Shown: positions 54,772 through 63,927 of the stretch, one piece after another
How positions within the stretch are numbered: the stretch's first letter is position 1
Layout of the letters: each line of letters begins with the position of its first letter
Source of the DNA: Lentisphaerae bacterium ADurb.Bin082
GTDB taxonomy: Bacteria > Verrucomicrobiota > Lentisphaeria > Oligosphaerales > Oligosphaeraceae
Direction: 5' to 3'
DNA length: 64,000 bases
NCBI GenBank assembly: GCA_002070945.1
Contig: MWEG01000121.1
Location: forward strand, 1 to 64,000
Translations under genes and position numbers: made by a program
Notes under the pieces: model-generated
Databases searched by the model: none
What the model was told of the DNA's origin: nothing
The model's input: only the letters and a program-made list of their open reading frames with translations

Positions 54772-54850
54772 CCTTCTGCGCCCGCGGTTGACGTATCAAC
54801 TGCGGGCACCAGCAAAAGCTGAGGCAAATCAACGAACACCCGCAATCAAA

Positions 54851-54893
54851 AACGCCGATGGCACTGAATCAGTGTCCATCGGCGTTCGCTTTT
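54851..54893 (+). terminator. Terminator, probably bidirectional
   Basis: A long stem (AACGCCGATGG 54851-54861 with its complement 54876-54886, extended by CACTG/CAGTG around AAT, with one bulged T) is followed by CGCTTTTC. AAAA lies on its left, so it can also act for the convergent gene ending at 54924. It is 80 bases after the DUF4838 stop. Confidence 0.75.
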
Positions 54894-54923
54894 CAAGCGA
54901 CTATACACTCTCCCCCGCCTCGC

Positions 54924-55997
54924 TCAGCCTTGCAGCCAGCGCGACAAGTTAGCGCTGACAAAGCTGTCGTCGGAAAGATGCGGATACGAGCGATATACCC
55001 GGTCGATTTCCTCGCTCTGGCCAGGCGAGAGCACTTCTGCCGGATTGAGGCACCAGGTGCCTTCCAGGAGTCCCTGTCGGCGCAGCACTTCATGGATGCC
55101 GGGAATGCAGCCACGGAACTGGTTGGCAGCGTCGAAGAAAGCAGCATTGCAATCAGTCACCTCCGCAGCCAGGGTAAGCAACGAGGCCGGAATCTGGTCT
55201 GCGGCAGCGGCCTTATGGAGTTCATCCAGCAAGCGAACCGCCGCCTGCGTCCATACACACCAGTGGCCGAGCAGGCCGCCCTTGATGCGGAGGGCTTTTT
55301 CGCCGGCTGCGGTTTTAACCCGGAATTCCGTCAACAAGTCAACCACGATGTTGTCGTCATTGCCAGTATAAAGGGTGATGTCCTGTTCGCGGCCGGCTTC
55401 GGCGACGGCTCGGATAACGTCAAAGGTCTGGTAGCGATTGAAGGGGGCTATCTTGATGGCGATGACGTTGTCGATGGCAGCGAACTGGCGCCAGAAGGAG
55501 TATGGCAGAACGCGGCCGCCGACAGCGGGCTGCAAATAGAATCCGATGACCGGGATAGCCTTAGCGACTTGCTCGCAGTGATCCAGCATCGCCTCGACCG
55601 AGTCATCGCGGAAAGCGGAAAGGCTGAGCAAGCCAGCGTGATAACCGCGTTGAATTGCAAAGTCGGCCTCGCGCAGAGCCTGGTCAGTCCGGCCGCAAAT
55701 CCCGGCAATCTTGAAAATGGGGCGATTCACCCGTGCGGACCACTTGTCAATCGCGACCGAAACAATGCTCAAAACCGGCTCGAACAAACCGATCTTCGGT
55801 TCCCGGATTTCAAATTGCGTCGAATGCACTCCGACTGCAATGCCGCCGGAACCTGCGTCGATGTAGTAACGTGCCAAGGCAGCTTGGCGATCCGGGAGAA
55901 ATTTACGCTTCGCGTTGAGAGCCAACGGCATGGCCGGAATCACGGTTCCCTGGCGAAGCGTCTGTAAAAGACCTGGAGCAAGGTCGGTGTAATGCAT
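54924..55997 (-). CDS. DapA-like (dihydrodipicolinate synthase superfamily) lyase
   Basis: The 357-residue protein is a TIM barrel of the DHDPS/NAL aldolase superfamily. GTVIPAMPLALNAKRKF is the opening strand, AGSGGIAVGVHSTQFEI the early loop, and AIPVIGFYLQPAVGG the central strand. VIAIKIAPFNRYQTFDVI carries the expected Schiff-base lysine, and YTGNDDNIVVDLL the later loop. Members cleave or form C-C bonds in keto acids and sugar acids. GAGGG before ATG 55997 supports the start. It is divergent from the isomerase-like gene at 56282, and the two may belong to one catabolic pathway. Confidence 0.85.
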   Translation of the reverse strand: MHYTDLAPGLLQTLRQGTVIPAMPLALNAKRKFLPDRQAALARYYIDAGSGGIAVGVHSTQFEIREPKIGLFEPVLSIVSVAIDKWSARVNRPIFKIAGICGRTDQALREADFAIQRGYHAGLLSLSAFRDDSVEAMLDHCEQVAKAIPVIGFYLQPAVGGRVLPYSFWRQFAAIDNVIAIKIAPFNRYQTFDVIRAVAEAGREQDITLYTGNDDNIVVDLLTEFRVKTAAGEKALRIKGGLLGHWCVWTQAAVRLLDELHKAAAADQIPASLLTLAAEVTDCNAAFFDAANQFRGCIPGIHEVLRRQGLLEGTWCLNPAEVLSPGQSEEIDRVYRSYPHLSDDSFVSANLSRWLQG

Positions 55998-56281
55998 AGT
56001 CGTGTTCCCTCAAAAAACGTGATGACTTGACGCCGGCGGCGATGTATCCGCAATCGGCAAAAACAACAGTTTCTTTCACTTAATACCATAATGGCGCAAC
56101 AGGGACTTTTCAAGTAAGCGAGGCGACAGACGCAGAGACTGTGCCCCGGATGCCAACCGGTCCACGCAGGTCGCCCGCATTAGACCGACGTCTTCGATGG
56201 AAAGCTGAATCGAATGAAGTACATTATTTACGACCGCGACCAGCTGTTCCGAGGGGAAAATTTTTCTAACCAAGGTGAAAC

Positions 56282-57160
56282 ATGTTCAAAGTGCCTGTAA
56301 CCTTCCTTTTCGATTTTGAGCACACCTCTGATGCCATGCGTCCCTACATTATGCATGAATTCGCTGCCAACGGCGCAAAGCATCTTGTGCTAACTGACAC
56401 TCTTATCTCGATGGTGATGCAGAATCCAGGGCTGTCCAGCCAACTGCAAAAGGAAGTAGCATCTTTCGGACTCACCTTTGTCGATGCCCATGCCCCTTTC
56501 GGCCCGGCTCTTGATCTCATCTGTCCCGACCCGGCCTTGCGTCGAGTGGGTGCATTGCGCCGCAAGCTCGCACTCAACATTGCCGCTGACCTCGGGGTGG
56601 ACACCATCGCTGTCCACGTCGGCAATGACAGCCGCACTTTGGGTCAATCCATTGAGCAAAGCATGGAATTGATTGCATCGGCATTAGATGATGCGCTTGC
56701 CGAGGCCGAAAAGCTGAACATCGTCATTTGCATCGAGAATATCTGGTCTCGCAGCAATACACCAGAACGGCTGTTAGAAATCAAGGCGAAATTTCCAACC
56801 GAAAATCTCGGTTTCTGCTACGATTCTGGACATGCCAATCTGATGGACAAGGGGCGACACCATCCTGATAGCGCTCCCCGTGCTGCATGGAATGCGGTTG
56901 GCATTGCCGAGCCGCCATGGGAGAATCAGGCGTTGGAAAAAATGTTGCCTCACGTCGTGAACTGCCATCTGCATGACAATGACGGCTCCAGCGATCAGCA
57001 CCGCAATATAGGTCATGGAAATATTGACTGGAAGCATATCATCGGACTGTTGAAAACCGCGCCGTGCCTAAAAAATATTCAATGCGAAGTGATACCATTG
57101 TATACTGGCACGCCAATTCGAGAACTCTGCGAAGCATTCCAAAAACTCGAAACATTATAA
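56282..57160 (+). CDS. Sugar phosphate isomerase/epimerase-like TIM-barrel protein
   Basis: The 292-residue protein fits the AP-endonuclease-2/xylose-isomerase-like superfamily. TFVDAHAPFG gives an early metal-ligand histidine, LGVDTIAVHVGNDS a second, VICIENIWSRS the conserved glutamate near 150, LGFCYDSGHANL an Asp/His pair, and VVNCHLHDNDG a later pair. These residues bind a divalent metal in sugar isomerases and epimerases. The substrate is not determined. AAGGTG lies upstream of the ATG. It is divergent from the DapA-like gene and convergent with the opine-dehydrogenase-like gene. Confidence 0.88.
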   Translation: MFKVPVTFLFDFEHTSDAMRPYIMHEFAANGAKHLVLTDTLISMVMQNPGLSSQLQKEVASFGLTFVDAHAPFGPALDLICPDPALRRVGALRRKLALNIAADLGVDTIAVHVGNDSRTLGQSIEQSMELIASALDDALAEAEKLNIVICIENIWSRSNTPERLLEIKAKFPTENLGFCYDSGHANLMDKGRHHPDSAPRAAWNAVGIAEPPWENQALEKMLPHVVNCHLHDNDGSSDQHRNIGHGNIDWKHIIGLLKTAPCLKNIQCEVIPLYTGTPIRELCEAFQKLETL

Positions 57161-57176
57161 TCTTTGATTGCGGGTC

Positions 57177-57238
57177 ATGTACGAAATCTTGTGATGGGAA
57201 GAGAGATTTGACATAAGCCGCAAAGCGCCAAATGCCCC
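57177..57238. repeat. Dispersed intergenic repeat, copy B
   Basis: This segment starts ATGTACGAAATCTTGTGATG and contains AGAGATTTGACATAAGCCGC, then AAATGCCCC. It is a shorter, diverged relative of copy A at 24081-24161. It fills most of the gap between two convergent genes. Copy A also sits just after a stop codon, so the element may favour gene ends. Confidence 0.55.
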
Positions 57239-57258
57239 AGAGGGGGCAGGACGGTTTC

Positions 57259-58461
57259 TCAGTCCAGCAGCGCGGCCAGGTCTCGTCGGCCGTAATATTC
57301 CGGCAGTCCGGAGGCGAATGGCGCTGCCAGTGCCGGGCTTGCTGTCAGCAGTCGCTTCTGCTCGTCGAGGAGTTTCTCTCCTTTGAGTCCTTCGACCCAA
57401 TGCAGAATCTCATCCGCCATCGGGGTCTCCAGGTCGAGCTGTTGAGCGAACCATTTGGCGATGCAGACACCATAGTAGATATCATCACTGAAAAATCGGT
57501 GCGTGATATCGAAACCCCACTTGCCATTAGGCAGCTGCACCACCGGTGTGCGGATTTCCCGCAAAGTCTTGGAATTCACAAAAGTGGACAGGATGTCTGT
57601 ATTGCTGGAAGCATAGCTGAAGCGCTCCAGGGCGAGATAATCCAGCATAAAGGGGAATGTCTTGGCCGGGAAACGCCGACGCAGCTCCTGCCGGATGAGG
57701 CTGTAGTCATCGTCCAGGCGTTGCAAGTACTCCACTGACAACTGGTCGTAATCGCGGTAGAAATACGGCACTGACTCCGCTGAGTCCCATTGTCCGCCGC
57801 TGACTTGCGCCAGGGCATAACACCGGGTGGGATGGATAATCTGATTGTCCACTGAGAGTGTCAGCGAAATAAAATCCGGCGACTGCTGCGCTTCTCCGGC
57901 GCCGAACCAGCGCAGGCTGATATTGTCGAAGATTTCCTGCTTCAGCAGGGCGAAATCACTGTCCGGATGCAACGCGACGCAATTACTGGCTTTGCCGCCA
58001 TAAGTGATGCCCCGACGACCATATTCGCCGATGCGGGCAATCCAGGGGATCAGCCCGAAAGCAAAGTATTTGATATTTGGCAGGCGGTATTTGCGTTGCA
58101 CTTCCTCGACCATCCAGTTGAAGCCTCCTTGGCCGTAGATGGTTCCCAGGCAGACCTGCTGCTCCGGGCGCAGATGTCGGGCAATCTCATGCAAAGCCGG
58201 GCGGTATTGACTGACTGGCATGCACAGGATTATCACCTCGGCTTGGGGCACCAGCATTTCTGGTCGGTCGCTTACCGCTGCCAGGCGGCCCTTGACGGTA
58301 AAGACTTTCTCGTGATGCTCATTCCAATATTCCGCCGAAACCTCCTGACACCAGCGCGATGGCGCCCCCAGTGTAAACAGCGATACTTCCTGCCCCGCAG
58401 CGGCCAGCATCGGCGCAATAATATGCGCGCTGTTGCCGTCACCATATATCAATACCTTCAT
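57259..58461 (-). CDS. Opine/octopine-dehydrogenase-like NAD(P) oxidoreductase
   Basis: AGGAG upstream of ATG 58461 sets the start; the 400-residue protein begins MKVLIYGDGNSAHIIAPMLA. The G-x-G-N-S-A-H loop in the N-terminal Rossmann fold is characteristic of NAD/NADP octopine/nopaline dehydrogenases. EVIILCMPVSQYRPAL follows at the end of the nucleotide domain, and the C-terminal half is helical with the conserved-looking DNQIIHPTRCYAL. Relatives join or split amino acids and keto acids, or reduce similar substrates. The neighbouring lyase and isomerase genes suggest a shared catabolic theme. Confidence 0.85.
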   Translation of the reverse strand: MKVLIYGDGNSAHIIAPMLAAAGQEVSLFTLGAPSRWCQEVSAEYWNEHHEKVFTVKGRLAAVSDRPEMLVPQAEVIILCMPVSQYRPALHEIARHLRPEQQVCLGTIYGQGGFNWMVEEVQRKYRLPNIKYFAFGLIPWIARIGEYGRRGITYGGKASNCVALHPDSDFALLKQEIFDNISLRWFGAGEAQQSPDFISLTLSVDNQIIHPTRCYALAQVSGGQWDSAESVPYFYRDYDQLSVEYLQRLDDDYSLIRQELRRRFPAKTFPFMLDYLALERFSYASSNTDILSTFVNSKTLREIRTPVVQLPNGKWGFDITHRFFSDDIYYGVCIAKWFAQQLDLETPMADEILHWVEGLKGEKLLDEQKRLLTASPALAAPFASGLPEYYGRRDLAALLD

Positions 58462-58589
58462 TATGTACTCCTGGCTGCTGAAAACAGTTAGACCCAAAAA
58501 ATCCGCTTCCTGCTTCTTGGCTGATAGTGGTAAAAGTGAACTATATCGGTGATTATGGTTCTTCCTGGTTTTTATGACGTAATCGCAGT

Positions 58590-60015
58590 TTAGGCGCCCC
58601 CTAACTCAAAATCGCCATCTGTTGATGTTTCCGATCCGAACAATTCCCTGATTTTCCGCAAACGCTCTTCCGCCTCTTCTTTTCGTCCTTGCTCTTCAAG
58701 AACCTTGGCGGCATTACGATGGGCGCGTAAGACCAACTTGCGCAAGGCAGGTTCCGAAGCATCGCCAAAGCGGCGAACGACCTCGTCATAGGCGGCAACC
58801 TCGTTATCGGGGCGGGTTGGCATCCCCGTAGACGACGCCCTTGTTGACCAGCGCCATGGCGACTGCCTCTCGCAAGGCGGGTTCTGGTGCATCGCCAAAG
58901 CGGCGGACCACCTCGTCATAGGCGGCGATAGCCTCGTTGGGTCGGTTAGTTTGACCGTAGACGATCCCCTGGCTGACTAGTGCCATGGCAACTAGCTTGC
59001 GCAAGGCCGGTTCCGGGTTCTTGCCATAGCGTTGATCCACCTCATCAAAGGCGGCGATGGCCTTATCTGTACGCTGAGCCTTATAGTAGGTGACGCCCTT
59101 GTTACCTAGCGCCATGGCAGCCTGCTCGCACAAGGCAGGTTCCGGAGAATCGCCAAAACGACGGATCACCTCGTCAAAGGCGGCGATGGCTTCGTCGGGC
59201 CGGTCATCAGCCGAACAGGCGCGACCTCTGCCCCGCAAGGCACGTACAAGCCCAAGTCTACGCTCGGGTGTAGTAGAGCTTCTGTCAAGCGCCGCAATAC
59301 TGGCATCGAACATAGTAATCGCCCGTTTCGGGTTGCCGGAACGAAGAACGTCCCATGCTCGATCAACACGTATTAAGTCCCAGTCAGCGGGGGTGTCTGA
59401 CAACAAATGCCGCCTCGAGTAGGTCCATACGCGGCAAAGTTCATTACACAGGGAACGGATCTTACTGCGCTGGGCAAAGTGGCGTTGCTGCTCAGCCACA
59501 TCCTCCCCAATGCCAAAGACCACCTGACAAGCAAGCAAATTCTCGGAAGAGCGTTGTTCCGAGTATAGGAGCGTTATTGGCTCAATGACGTCGATTTTTA
59601 ACTTCTTCTCCTCTTGATTGTCTGCTTTCGCAAACTTATGCCCTGGTAATACAGCCTCTTTCCTGGCTAAGCTTTCCGGCGAAGCAAAAGCAAAGAGCAT
59701 ATCCGCGATTCGCATTGAATCCGCAGCTTCCAGTCCCATAATGTAGTTCGGATGACGATCCAGATAGCAGTAAAGCCCCAGTGACAGCCGGAGCAGGGAA
59801 ATGAAATCTTTCATCTCGCTGTTAGAGAGATCGTAGCCCACAGAGCGGGCTGCACTTAACATAAGCGGCAGCACGCTGCTGAGTGCGCTGATGATGAGCC
59901 GCGGATTCGCTCCCAGCCCTCCATGGAAAGTGGACAACTCAAGCAGGTCGTTATAAACTGGAAGCGTACGTTTATCCTTGGGGGGTAGAGTCCGCTGCGT
60001 CCAGGCGGCGACCAA
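58590..60015 (-). pseudogene. TPR region, frameshifted; probably the C-terminal half of the KAP protein
   Basis: The main frame (60015-58804) has a helical domain followed by unusually long tetratricopeptide-like repeats of about 49 residues (DEAIAAFDEVIRRFGDSPEP, then PNEAIAAYDEVVRRFGDAPEP). It stops at 58804, but the repeat pattern resumes in another frame (NEVAAYDEVVRRFGDASEPA to FELGGA, ending at 58590). This implies a one-base insertion near 58808-58815. Upstream the same frame is open through a Pro/Thr/Ser linker (TTPPSGSTVAPP repeats) into the end of the KAP NTPase gene. I infer one ancestral KAP-linker-TPR protein. Confidence 0.75.
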
Positions 60016-60020
60016 TCGGT

Positions 60021-61895
60021 TTACGATGTCGGGGACGGACGCTCCACTGGACGTATTCGGGTCAGGGGATTCGTCGGATAGTCCGTCGGATGGGTTCGGG
60101 TCAGGGGGTGCGACGGTTGATCCGCTGGGTGGGGTCGTAGCAGGGGGTGCGACGGTTGACCCGCTGGGTGGGGTCGTAGCAGGGGGGCGAGGAATAGCTG
60201 CTGTTCAAAGAACTTAGCCAGGAAATGCCGCTGAAGATCAACCTGGCTGGCATAACCGGCGGCGTGCGCTGCCCGCAGGGTGTCATAGAAATCAGGCTCA
60301 AACCGCTCCAGCAAACCGTCACCCTTGATACACACCCGCATGATCCGGGGTTGCTGATCGGCCGCAGGCGGCGGCACCGGAGATACTGACACCCCATCCG
60401 TCTGGCTCTGCCCAGTGTCTCCGGCGTGCTCGGCAGATGTATCTTTTTCTGCCTTGCCGGAACCAGAGTTCCTTCCGGAATCCGGTTGCGCATATTCTAC
60501 GTCGATCTCCTTGGCCAGCAACTGGTAGCGCTCCAATAGTGCCTCGCCGGATTCAGGCGCATTGAGAGGTGGGAACAGCCTATTCCAGAACTGGCTATCG
60601 ACCATAGCGCTGACCACAAAGCAGTTGTCTGCATTGAGGTAACGCGGGATGAGATTTAGCACACCCTGAAAGTAGAGCCTGTCACAGCGATCCGACTCGT
60701 CGATGAGTATCACAAGTGAGACCCCGGATTGTTGCAAGAAATCCAATAACACACGGTAGGCGTCGGAAAGCAGGCTTAACTCCAGGCGACGGAGTGTTCC
60801 CGACTGCGTCGTGCTGTCCAACGAGAGACCCCGGATTGTAATTCTGAGTGATCGCGCTAGACTGAGCCAGCGTAGATACCACGGTTTGGTGAACCAAGCG
60901 AGACATTGGATGACGGGATTCGCGTAAATCTCGTTGAGCAAGGCGAACTCGGGTGGACAGGCGGACTGCGCCTGCCATGCGTCAAAGAAAATCGGCACGA
61001 TAACGCGTCCCTCCATGCGCTGTTTTTCTTCGGTGGATGGCTTGATAAACCCCAAAGACGATAGTTTTTCTTCTAACTGACGCAGAAAGGTGGATTTGCC
61101 GCTTCCCCATTCGCCGAAAAGCGCAATGGTGCGCGTAGCACCGATAAAGCTGCGCAGCCCCTCGCCCTTATGAATAGCCTCAGCCTGCATAATAAACTGC
61201 TGCGCAACCTCGTCCACAAGAGGAAGAGTTGTCTTTGGCTGAGCTGCCCGTCTTGCTAATCGGCGCAGGGTTGAGGTGACAAGCATCTGGATGCAATGCC
61301 CGACAGCGATCCAAGCGGCAACCGCGATGCCGATGGCAAAACGCTCAAATGCACCAACTCCAGCAGGCAACTTAAACACCTGCAAAATCATCATCACGAG
61401 CAAACCTGTCAGAAAAACAAAACGTAAACAGTGCCAGAACAGCAGTCCAAGGAAGGGCCAGATAGCACGACGTGACTCGCGAAGGCGACAGAGGAACGCA
61501 ATGACAACTGCCAAGATCAAGGGAAACAACCACCATGAAAAGAGGGCAGAGGCCAGCCATGTAAGCAAACGGTGCGGCGGCGAATGCCGCCAGTTGGCGG
61601 ATGCTGAAACACCCGCACCTGTGGGTTCTACTTTATTTTGGGGCGCTTTCGATCCCATGCTTGCCGAGGTTGTTGCATCTGGAGACTCGGCGGCAAGTTC
61701 AGCAGTGTTTGTGGCACTCGGTGTAGTCGGCGGCGGAGCGGGTTCCTCGACGTTTGAAGCCGAGGCGGATGCGGGCACAGAATGCGAGGGGGCGTTTGTT
61801 TCACGATTCGTTCCGTCACCCTGTGCCGATATGGCGACAGTAGCCAGCAGCAGCATATTGATGGAGATGATTATGACCCTGAATGCTCCATTCAT
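60021..61895 (-). CDS. Membrane KAP-family P-loop NTPase
   Basis: The 624-residue frame starts with a hydrophobic segment (signal or first membrane helix), then a Ser/Pro/Thr-rich stretch (~30-105) and membrane helices at ~112-136, 148-172 and 184-206. The cytoplasmic KAP NTPase domain follows: Walker A GEWGSGKST (261-269), FFDAWQAQ, and Walker B VILIDESDRCD (394-405). KAP NTPases are membrane-linked ATPases, often found in defence islands. The C-terminus after ~575 is a shifted reading of a tandem repeat (RPHPAGQPSHPL), which suggests a one-base loss in a C6 run at about 60182-60187 that detached the TPR region encoded downstream. Confidence 0.85.
   Translation of the reverse strand: MNGAFRVIIISINMLLLATVAISAQGDGTNRETNAPSHSVPASASASNVEEPAPPPTTPSATNTAELAAESPDATTSASMGSKAPQNKVEPTGAGVSASANWRHSPPHRLLTWLASALFSWWLFPLILAVVIAFLCRLRESRRAIWPFLGLLFWHCLRFVFLTGLLVMMILQVFKLPAGVGAFERFAIGIAVAAWIAVGHCIQMLVTSTLRRLARRAAQPKTTLPLVDEVAQQFIMQAEAIHKGEGLRSFIGATRTIALFGEWGSGKSTFLRQLEEKLSSLGFIKPSTEEKQRMEGRVIVPIFFDAWQAQSACPPEFALLNEIYANPVIQCLAWFTKPWYLRWLSLARSLRITIRGLSLDSTTQSGTLRRLELSLLSDAYRVLLDFLQQSGVSLVILIDESDRCDRLYFQGVLNLIPRYLNADNCFVVSAMVDSQFWNRLFPPLNAPESGEALLERYQLLAKEIDVEYAQPDSGRNSGSGKAEKDTSAEHAGDTGQSQTDGVSVSPVPPPAADQQPRIMRVCIKGDGLLERFEPDFYDTLRAAHAAGYASQVDLQRHFLAKFFEQQLFLAPLLRPHPAGQPSHPLLRPHPADQPSHPLTRTHPTDYPTNPLTRIRPVERPSPTS
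60102..60187 (-). repeat. 39-base tandem repeat encoding a Pro/Thr linker
   Basis: Two full 39-base units (60102-60140, 60141-60179) differ at one or two positions, and a third begins at 60180. In the frame continuous with the TPR region, each unit encodes APPATTPPSGSTV, a plausible flexible linker. In the frame used by the KAP gene, they give an unnatural Arg/His/Pro series. The third unit has six G where the others show GGGGGTG, marking the probable frameshift point. Confidence 0.85.
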
Positions 61896-62095
61896 CGCTT
61901 ACCTCGTTCTTGCTTGTAAATCAACAACACCGCTGCGGAAAACGGCCGGTTGGATTCCAGCCAATGGTTCAGTTGTTTTCGATAGTCAGGCATAATGTTC
62001 CTTGCTAATCATCGTTAAATATAAATAAATAACGAGGATTTGCGAGCCACCTCAGATGGGTGCATTTTTGTGTGGTTCTTCGATCCATGTTTTTT

Positions 62096-63417
62096 TTATG
62101 AAAGTGAAGCGCGAGGCTGGCGCAACTGCGTAAAGCCGATCTTGGCACATAGCGTTCTGACTGATCCGAGCAACGACGAGGCGAAGAACCGCACCCAGAC
62201 TTCGCACGGACGGGATTGGAGGATACAGAAGGCGGCGTGAGTGGCGAAGGCGAACACGTTTAGTGACTCTGCAAAAGCGGAGGACTTTGGCAGAAAGGCG
62301 GTTGCCCACTGCGGTTGGTGCCGACAGGCGACAATTACCCGCTCCAAGTCGACTGTCGCGGACTGTAGTTCGGCGCGCCTGTTCCAGAACTTCTACCACT
62401 CATAGACCATCCTTGGGTACTTCTTGGTATCTTTGGTGGCACGTTCGGGCCTGACCTTCTGCTCAACGATAGCCATGAGCTTAGGCTATCGCGCACGACA
62501 CTCGTCCTCTGTGAGTTCTTCAAAATTGATAACGTAGCGGTGATGGGAATGAGTGGGGCAGTTGTTTACCTCCTCACCGCCGAGGTAGGGGAAGATGCGC
62601 TCGGTGTTACGAGAATTCTGCGCAATCAACCGTTCCATCTCGGCCAATGGTGTGGCCACACCCCTGGTACCGGTGTCGTCGAAGGTAAAGCCCATGCCAA
62701 GGACAATGCTATCCTGAAAGCTCTTGCCGGTGTTGACATTCAGACGCATTGGACTGTCGTGCTCTCCGGCATGGAAGAGGTAGGCGGTGATGGCGGGTAC
62801 CGAACGACCGTCCAGGTCAAACGGCCCCTTGAGTTCTCCCTTGACCACATGCACCACGCTGACGACGGCGGCAGCTAAGCCAGGCCACTTGTAGCGTTTG
62901 GTGGCAGCATAGATCGTTCCGCCATGGGTGCAGTCCAGCGCAGACCGGTATGGCGGGTATCGCCCTGGCCAATGGTGTTAGTGGCGATCAGGCCAAAAGC
63001 GCCGTCCGGGCGCAACAGCCCGAAAGCACGACGGAAGAAGTGATCCACCAAGTCGGCATTGCCGTATATTTCTTCGTGGATGGTTTGCAGCCAATCGAGA
63101 TAGCCTGCGCGGTTGCCGTTAATTAGGGTATTCTTACCCGCGAACGGCGGATTTCCGACGATGGCGTCGAAACCGCCCCGGTCTGGCGCGAAGACCTCGG
63201 GGAATTCGATTTCCCAGTGAAAGGGGGTGACCAGATGCTCACCATTGCGGAGTTCGCGAGCAGCGACTTTGAGGTCTTCCAGCGCCGTGGGATCGTTACG
63301 GATATAGTGATTTTGTGCTGAAATATGATTTTGCTTGCACGCAGGCATGATGCTTTCTATCCCTAGGAATGGCTCTGGGATGCGACGTGAGGACTTGTGG
63401 GAACCTGAATGAGACAA
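62096..63417 (-). pseudogene. Remnant of a type IIG-like (Eco57I-type) DNA methyltransferase
   Basis: The piece 63417-62875 has the adenine-methyltransferase motif IVGNPPFAGK (motif IV) and FGLIATNTIGQGDTR, then shifts frame near 62935. The next frame contains CTHGGTIYAATKRYKWPG and then ELKGPFDLDGRSVPAITAYL. It ends at a TAG at 62486-62488, and further in-frame remnants (WNRRAELQSATVDLERVIVA, ILQSRPCEVWVRFFASSLLG) continue to 62096 after another stop. These segments match the order of the C-terminal half of type IIG restriction-modification enzymes. The N-terminal half is missing. The gene is clearly inactive. Confidence 0.8.
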
Positions 63418-63606
63418 GGCGAAGGGGCGTGGTGCCCTACGGCTTAATTGTCAATGGCTGACCAGTGATCGGACACGCTCTTTCTCCGGCAAGGGTGTTT
63501 TGCTGATGTACGAATGATGATTATATTGAATAAATCTATCTGGAGCCGAAAAGCGGCTAAAGCGTTTTGCATCGCAATTGGATAAAAACATCAGAATGGG
63601 TGAGTC

Positions 63607-63927
63607 ATGGCTGAAAACAAAATTATTTGCACCGCGAATCAGGTTGGCTATTCGGAGATCAGAAAAGCAATGTGCGCAGGGGCGCGCACAGCAGATGAAG
63701 TCGCGAAACTGGCGGGCGTCTGCAACCAATGCAAGGGATGCAAAGAAAATCTGCCCTGGATTCTGGCATCGGTCTGCGGATGCAAGAATGTCTCTCTGCA
63801 AGCTGTGATCGATGCGGTGAAAAATGGCGCGGATACGGTGGACAAAGTGGCTGAAAAGACCGGCGCTGGAATCGATTGCGGGCGCTGCAAAGCGTTGGTC
63901 GCTAATATTATTGAGCTTGGAAGGTGA
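63607..63927 (+). CDS. Small protein with two BFD-like [2Fe-2S] domains
   Basis: The 106-residue protein is two copies of a BFD-like fold. The first (~1-52) has IICTANQVGYSEIRKAMCAGA, then CNQCKGC. The second (~53-106) has CGCKNVSLQAVIDAVKNGAD, then IDCGRCKALVANIIE. The C-x-C and C-x2-C pairs are [2Fe-2S] ligands in bacterioferritin-associated ferredoxin and NirB/GlpA-type domains; the first unit lacks one of the usual ligands. GGGTGAG before the ATG supports the start. It probably acts as a small electron carrier or iron-handling protein. It is followed at once by a GAATGCTGAATG repeat. Confidence 0.88.
   Translation: MAENKIICTANQVGYSEIRKAMCAGARTADEVAKLAGVCNQCKGCKENLPWILASVCGCKNVSLQAVIDAVKNGADTVDKVAEKTGAGIDCGRCKALVANIIELGR

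Noticed and set aside
54858-55967. 369-codon plus-strand frame
   Set aside because: It is antisense to the DapA-like gene, which has a proper ribosome site and a recognisable barrel.
56076-56273. 65-codon minus-strand frame ending in SPRLLEKSLLRHYGIK
   Set aside because: It needs a TTG start without a ribosome site, and the weak resemblance to the end of an AraC-type regulator is not enough; it could be a remnant.
61276-61995. 239-codon plus-strand frame
   Set aside because: It is antisense to the KAP gene and overlaps its membrane segments; no independent support.
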